Positions 24,445-28,080 of a stretch of DNA of 28,080 bases are shown here, piece by piece; within the stretch, counting starts at the first letter, position 1, and the number at the start of each line of letters is the position of its first letter. The notes below the pieces were generated by a model. The model ran no database searches. It was given only the letters and a program-made list of their open reading frames with translations, and was not told the origin of the DNA. Source of the DNA: Prevotella sp. UBA7594 (GTDB taxonomy: Bacteria; Bacteroidota; Bacteroidia; Bacteroidales; Bacteroidaceae). The DNA lies in contig DLKG01000090.1 in NCBI GenBank assembly GCA_002490315.1, positions 1-28,080 of the forward strand, written 5' to 3'. Both the position numbers and the translations under genes were made by a program.

Positions 24445-25317
24445 TCAGGCAAAGAGAGTCAGCGTGTAGATGTACACCACCGCTGCGGGCAGTGCCATGA
24501 GCGAAGAGTCGAAGCGGTCGAGCATTCCTCCGTGTCCCGGCAGGATATTGCCAGAGTCCTTGATGCCCACCGTGCGCTTGAAGAGCGACTCCACAAGGTC
24601 GCCCCACGTGCCGAAGAACACCACGACAAGACCGAGCCCCATCCACTGTGGCACGCTCATCACGATGTCTACATTCTGCGATGTGGCTGTGGAGCTCTCG
24701 TAAACTCCGACAAGGGCAGCCACCACGAGCACGAGCAAGCCGCCTCCTATGCTTCCCTCCCAGCTCTTGCCTGGGCTTACTCTGGGAAACAGCTTGTGCT
24801 TGCCGAAGAGCGAACCGCTGCAATAGGCACCCGTGTCGTTAGTCCAAAGGAAGATGAAGATGCTCAGCGGCAATAGATGACCGTAGTAAACCATGTCGCC
24901 TACACTGCGGAAAGCAAGCACGTTAATCATAGACAGCGGCAGGGCGATGTACATCTGTGAGAGCATAGTGTAAGCCCAGTCGTTGACGGGATTGGGAGCC
25001 TTCGCGTAGAGCTCGCTTATGAAGAGATAGACGAGCGTCAGCAGATAAGGAATGAACACCGCAGGCGGCACGATGCCGGCGCAGTAGGTGGCCATTGCCA
25101 CGAAGAGATAGACTCCGGCAATCGTCGTTATGAAGCGGTTGACCGACACGTTGGCAATGCCATTGGCGATGCCCGTGAATTCCCAGACGGTGAGTCCTGT
25201 TATCAGCGCGAAGAACAATATCATTGCCTCCGGGCGCAAGAACGACGCCACTACGGCGGCGACGAATATCACTCCGGTAATAGTCCGCGTGATGAGGTTT
25301 TGCATTTTGTCGCTCAT
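24445..25317 (-). CDS. cdsA: Phosphatidate cytidylyltransferase (CDP-diglyceride synthase)
   Basis: CdsA makes CDP-diacylglycerol from phosphatidate and CTP in the inner membrane, the branch point of phospholipid synthesis. The 290-residue protein has about eight membrane spans. Near its C-terminus is the family signature: SLFKRTVGIKDSGNILPGHGGMLDRFDS (S-x-x-K-R ... K-D-S-G ... H-G-G-x-x-D-R-x-D). The loop FLWTNDTGAYCSGSLFGKHKL...SPGKSWEGSIGG is also characteristic. The start at 25317 (MSDKMQN) leaves 12 nt to the ftsH stop; a second Met four residues later is possible. Co-transcription with ftsH is likely. Confidence 0.96.
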   Translation of the reverse strand: MSDKMQNLITRTITGVIFVAAVVASFLRPEAMILFFALITGLTVWEFTGIANGIANVSVNRFITTIAGVYLFVAMATYCAGIVPPAVFIPYLLTLVYLFISELYAKAPNPVNDWAYTMLSQMYIALPLSMINVLAFRSVGDMVYYGHLLPLSIFIFLWTNDTGAYCSGSLFGKHKLFPRVSPGKSWEGSIGGGLLVLVVAALVGVYESSTATSQNVDIVMSVPQWMGLGLVVVFFGTWGDLVESLFKRTVGIKDSGNILPGHGGMLDRFDSSLMALPAAVVYIYTLTLFA

Positions 25318-25329
25318 TGTTATGAGTTT

Positions 25330-27375
25330 TTATTGTTTCTCTATTTTTTTCTCTTCCTCACTGGAGTCCTGGGCAGCCTGGGCAGCCTCGTGCTCCTTCT
25401 GCGCCTGCTTCACTTCCTCAGGCATATCCTCAAGCTTCGGCGTGTTGTCCTCGATGATTTCCTCCGAGCGGCTCACCCAAGGGCGTTTGCCGAAGATGCG
25501 CTCCACGTCCTCCGCGAAGATTACTTCACGCGTCATAAGCAACTCGGCGAGCTGGTTATGGCCGTCGCTATGCTCCTTGAGAATAGCCTTTGCGCGTGCG
25601 TATTCATCATTAACCATCTTGAGCACCTCGTCGTCGATGATCTTTGCAGTGGTCTCCGAATAGGGACGCTGGAACTGGTACTCCTGGTTGTTGTAGTAGC
25701 ATATGTTTGGCAGACGTTCGCTCATGCCGGCGTAAGCCACCATGCCGAATGCCGACTTCGTGGCACGCTCAAGGTCGTTCATGGCTCCTGTTGAGATGTG
25801 TCCGGTAAAGAGTTCCTCTGCAGCGCGTCCTCCGAGCAAAGCGCACATCTCGTCGAGCATCTGCTCCTTGGTCGTAATCTGGCGTTCCTCGGGCAAATAC
25901 CATGCTGCTCCGAGGGCTCTTCCTCTCGGCACGATGCTCACCTTCACGAGTGGATTGGCGTGCTCGCAGAACCAAGAAACCGTGGCGTGACCGGCCTCAT
26001 GCAGCGCTATTGTGTGCTTCTCGCCCTCCGTCATCACCTTAGTCTTCTTCTCCAGTCCGCCGATGATGCGGTCAACGGCGTCGAGGAAATCTTGCTTACC
26101 CACAGTCTTGCTGTTGTGGCGTGCGGCGATGAGAGCTGCCTCGTTGCAGACGTTGGCAATGTCAGCGCCGGAGAAGCCCGGAGTCTGGCGCGAAAGGAAG
26201 TCGATGTCCACCGAGGAATCGATCTTCACCTTCTTCAAGTGTACCTGGAATATCTCCTTACGCTCCGTAAGGTCGGGCAGATCGACGCTAATCTGGCGGT
26301 CGAAACGTCCAGCACGCAGGAGCGCCTTGTCGAGCATATCGGCACGGTTGGTGGCAGCGAGGATTATCACTCCGCTGTTGGTGCCAAATCCGTCCATCTC
26401 CGTAAGCAGGGCGTTGAGCGTGTTCTCGCGCTCGTCGTTGCCTCCCATGGAAGGATTCTTGCTGCGTGCGCGTCCAACGGCATCGATCTCGTCGATGAAG
26501 ATGATGCACGGAGCCTTCTCCTTAGCCTGGCGGAAGAGGTCGCGCACGCGGCTTGCGCCGACGCCGACGAACATCTCCACGAAGTCGGAACCGCTCATGG
26601 AGAAGAACGGCACGCCTGCTTCGCCTGCCACAGCCTTTGCAAGAAGCGTCTTTCCCGTGCCCGGAGGGCCAACGAGAAGTGCTCCCTTTGGAATCTTTCC
26701 TCCGAGTTCCGTGTACTTCTGAGGCTCCTTGAGGAAGTCAACAATCTCTTGCACTTCCTGCTTGGCGCCAGCCTGTCCTGCCACATCCTTGAAGGTTATG
26801 CCGAGGTCGTTGCCCTTCTCGTACATCTGGGCTTTCGACTTGCCGACGCTGAACACGCCGCCACCGGAGCCTCCGCCACCCATACGGCGCATCATGAACA
26901 CCCACAGGAGGACAAAGAAAACAATCGGTCCGAAGGTGTAGAAGAGCGACATGAGTCCGGAGTTGGAGTCCTTCTCATAGCTGTAGTCGAGTATTTTGTT
27001 CTTGCTGCGGGCGGCAGCGAGGTATCTGTCGACGGAGTCTGCCGACCCGTACGTCACCTCCACGTATGGATTGGCGCCCACCTGCTGTACATTCTTTCCG
27101 AAGACGTCGCGTATTTTTTCGGGCTTCACGTACATGCGGAGCGTTCCGTTGTCTTTGTTGACCACGACCTTGTTGGCGTAGCCTTTGTCGACATAAGTAG
27201 TGAACTTCACGTAGGAAGCCTGCTGGCTTGGCGCCACTCCGCCGAGCAGCGACTTTCCGCCGTCGGTGAAGAAGAGCATGAGCAACATGATGATAATCAC
27301 CGTGTAGATCCAGTTCATGTTGAACCGAGGCATTTTCGGTTGGTTGTTGCCCAAGGGGTTGTTGTTGTTGTTCAT
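25330..27375 (-). CDS. ftsH: Membrane AAA+ zinc metalloprotease FtsH
   Basis: FtsH extracts and degrades membrane and short-lived cytosolic proteins. The 681-residue protein begins with an Asn-rich cytosolic leader ([11 protein letters not shown]) and has spans at about 22-38 and 146-162 around a small periplasmic domain. The AAA+ module has Walker A GPPGTGKT (236-243), Walker B IIFIDE (291-296), pore motif MFVGVGA and arginine fingers in LLRAGRFDR (352-360). The protease part has HEAGH (459-463), with the third zinc ligand Asp534 in [10 protein letters not shown] Gly-rich linker ([10 protein letters not shown], 164-173) lies between membrane and ATPase. The Glu/Lys/Gln-rich tail is probably unstructured. 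It follows rsfS by 77 nt. Confidence 0.97.
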   Translation of the reverse strand: MNNNNNPLGNNQPKMPRFNMNWIYTVIIIMLLMLFFTDGGKSLLGGVAPSQQASYVKFTTYVDKGYANKVVVNKDNGTLRMYVKPEKIRDVFGKNVQQVGANPYVEVTYGSADSVDRYLAAARSKNKILDYSYEKDSNSGLMSLFYTFGPIVFFVLLWVFMMRRMGGGGSGGGVFSVGKSKAQMYEKGNDLGITFKDVAGQAGAKQEVQEIVDFLKEPQKYTELGGKIPKGALLVGPPGTGKTLLAKAVAGEAGVPFFSMSGSDFVEMFVGVGASRVRDLFRQAKEKAPCIIFIDEIDAVGRARSKNPSMGGNDERENTLNALLTEMDGFGTNSGVIILAATNRADMLDKALLRAGRFDRQISVDLPDLTERKEIFQVHLKKVKIDSSVDIDFLSRQTPGFSGADIANVCNEAALIAARHNSKTVGKQDFLDAVDRIIGGLEKKTKVMTEGEKHTIALHEAGHATVSWFCEHANPLVKVSIVPRGRALGAAWYLPEERQITTKEQMLDEMCALLGGRAAEELFTGHISTGAMNDLERATKSAFGMVAYAGMSERLPNICYYNNQEYQFQRPYSETTAKIIDDEVLKMVNDEYARAKAILKEHSDGHNQLAELLMTREVIFAEDVERIFGKRPWVSRSEEIIEDNTPKLEDMPEEVKQAQKEHEAAQAAQDSSEEEKKIEKQ

Positions 27376-27452
27376 AATATATATAATATATAATGTACGC
27401 GCGATGGGGCGAGCCGCGCTTACTGATACTAATCGGGTTTTAGAAACGCTGA

Positions 27453-27812
27453 TTAATCGATGTTTGGAATGGTTGTTATGGCAGCGTCCTGCCAGAGGTT
27501 TTCGAGATTGTAGAAGTCGCGTGCCTCCGGGATGAAGATATGTACCATGACGTCAACATAGTCCATCGCCACCCAATAGGCCTGTGGCAGTCCCACCTCG
27601 CGCACGGGCTTTTCCCCTGCCTCGATGCGTGCCGTCTCGCTCACGGAGTCGGCTATTGCCTCCACCTGCGACGGCGAGTTGCCCTGACAGATTACGAAGT
27701 ATTTGGCGATGGCACCGTCGATGCCGCTAAGGTCGGCGATTGTTATGTCCTGTCCTTTCTTTTCCTGAATTCCCTTTACGATGGCTTCTACGAGTTTGTC
27801 CTTGATTTCCAT
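27453..27812 (-). CDS. rsfS: Ribosomal silencing factor RsfS (Iojap family)
   Basis: RsfS binds ribosomal protein uL14 and blocks 50S-30S joining when nutrients are low. The 119-residue protein shows the family core: LVEAIVKGIQEKKGQDITIADLSG, YFVICQGNSPSQVEAIADSV, and AYWVAMDYVDVMVHIFIPEARDFYNLENLW. The start is the ATG at 27812 (MEIKDKLVEA); an extended frame to 27890 adds 26 residues unlike the family. It is the first gene of the rsfS-ftsH-cdsA group, a common order in Bacteroidales. Confidence 0.95.
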   Translation of the reverse strand: MEIKDKLVEAIVKGIQEKKGQDITIADLSGIDGAIAKYFVICQGNSPSQVEAIADSVSETARIEAGEKPVREVGLPQAYWVAMDYVDVMVHIFIPEARDFYNLENLWQDAAITTIPNID

Positions 27813-27909
27813 TAAGATTCCTATTTTTCTATTTGTTGTTTTTTGATTTGACAATTGTGAAAATTGGTTTCCGCGCATAAGATATGTCACGTCCGCTATT
27901 TCAGCGATA

Positions 27910-27917
27910 CAAAGGTA
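27910..27917 (-). promoter_or_regulatory. Probable -7 element for rsfS-ftsH-cdsA
   Basis: TACCTTTG on the minus strand matches TAnnTTTG and lies 98 nt before the rsfS ATG. No clear -33 box occurs at the 19-nt distance, so confidence is moderate. It faces away from the plus-strand promoter at 28022, making this a divergent regulatory gap. Confidence 0.45.
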
Positions 27918-27998
27918 CAGCGATTTATCCTAAAAACGGCTTAAAACATAAAAAAACGCCTTTTTATTAGATTTTATTAAAAAAAAATTGGCAAAATC

Positions 27999-28029
27999 AT
28001 TGGCAATATAAAAATTATTCGTAACTTTG
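27999..28029 (+). promoter_or_regulatory. Plus-strand promoter at the right edge
   Basis: ATTG at 27999-28002, a 19-nt spacer and TAACTTTG at 28022-28029 closely match the Bacteroidota promoter pattern. Upstream is a long A/T-rich tract (27940-28000), as is common before strong promoters. It points out of the window towards the tRNA-like sequence. Confidence 0.65.
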
Positions 28030-28067
28030 CACACGCAATTAAGGAAAACAAGTTGCGAGAAACATAT

Positions 28068-28080
28068 TGGGATATGGTGT
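28068..28080 (+). tRNA. Probable 5' end of a tRNA gene (perhaps tRNA-Gln), cut by the window
   Basis: The last 13 bases read TGGGATATGGTGT. They fit a tRNA start: a 7-nt acceptor strand TGGGATA, T8, G9, then a D-stem beginning GTGT. A U at position 1 is characteristic of tRNA-Gln, and this wording resembles Bacteroidota tRNA-Gln genes as I remember them. It lies about 30 nt after the expected transcription start. Only the first 13 bases are visible, so the anticodon cannot be read. Confidence 0.45.

Noticed and set aside
25798..27393. 531-codon plus-strand frame opposite ftsH
   Set aside because: It is an antisense shadow; ftsH has every catalytic motif intact on the other strand.
16637..27812. 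Defence system built from the helicase, SprT-like protease and PH-like protein
   Set aside because: These genes are interleaved with dacB, tlpA, cdsA and ftsH, and standalone RecD-like helicases and SprT-like proteins are ordinary chromosomal genes in Bacteroidales; nothing points to nuclease or sensor partners.

Overview
The window looks like a chromosomal segment of a Bacteroidota bacterium, most likely Prevotellaceae (Prevotella in the broad sense). Three things support this. The gene order purH-mreB-mreC-mreD-mrdA-rodA and the block rsfS-ftsH-cdsA are typical of Bacteroidales. Promoter-like sites fit the Bacteroidota pattern TTTG-N19-TAnnTTTG. There is also a C10 (interpain/streptopain-like) cysteine protease and an OmpA/TonB-type outer-membrane barrel with a carboxypeptidase-regulatory-like N-terminus. 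Nearly all of the window is core housekeeping sequence; I see no phage, integrase, CRISPR array or defence island.

Layout. (1) 1-1990, minus strand: a small basic protein of unknown function, a short-repeat array, and a standalone AICAR transformylase of the eukaryote-like type. (2) 1985-4957, minus: a large outer-membrane beta-barrel protein. (3) 5128-11878, minus: the rod-shape/elongasome operon in the order purH (IMP cyclohydrolase half only), mreB, mreC, mreD, mrdA (PBP2), rodA, headed by a promoter at about 11908. (4) 11879-13300: a 1.4-kb non-coding region between divergent genes, with nested inverted repeats and a 75-bp tandem repeat in which every copy carries a promoter. (5) 13301-16559, plus: a flippase-like/LPG-synthase-TM membrane protein, a PepD dipeptidase and a lipoprotein, closed by a strong bidirectional terminator. 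(6) 16637-27812, minus: read in transcription order, rsfS, ftsH, cdsA, a secreted C10 protease, a PH-domain-like membrane protein, a PBP4-type D,D-peptidase, a RecD-like helicase, a TlpA-type thioredoxin and a SprT-like metalloprotease. (7) The right edge has a plus-strand promoter and probably the first bases of a tRNA.

How the genes work together. MreB/C/D, PBP2 and RodA form the lateral-wall synthesis machine. PBP4 trims the same peptidoglycan. CdsA feeds phospholipid synthesis and FtsH controls membrane-protein turnover. The last two steps of IMP synthesis are encoded by two separate proteins about 9.5 kb apart instead of one bifunctional PurH: the cyclohydrolase half heads the rod operon, and a complete transformylase of a different lineage sits downstream.

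The most unusual features are in the gaps. Several intergenic regions carry their own unrelated short tandem repeat, twice starting inside the last codons of the upstream gene. The 13107-13280 region is a stepwise multiplied promoter in front of a membrane-protein gene.
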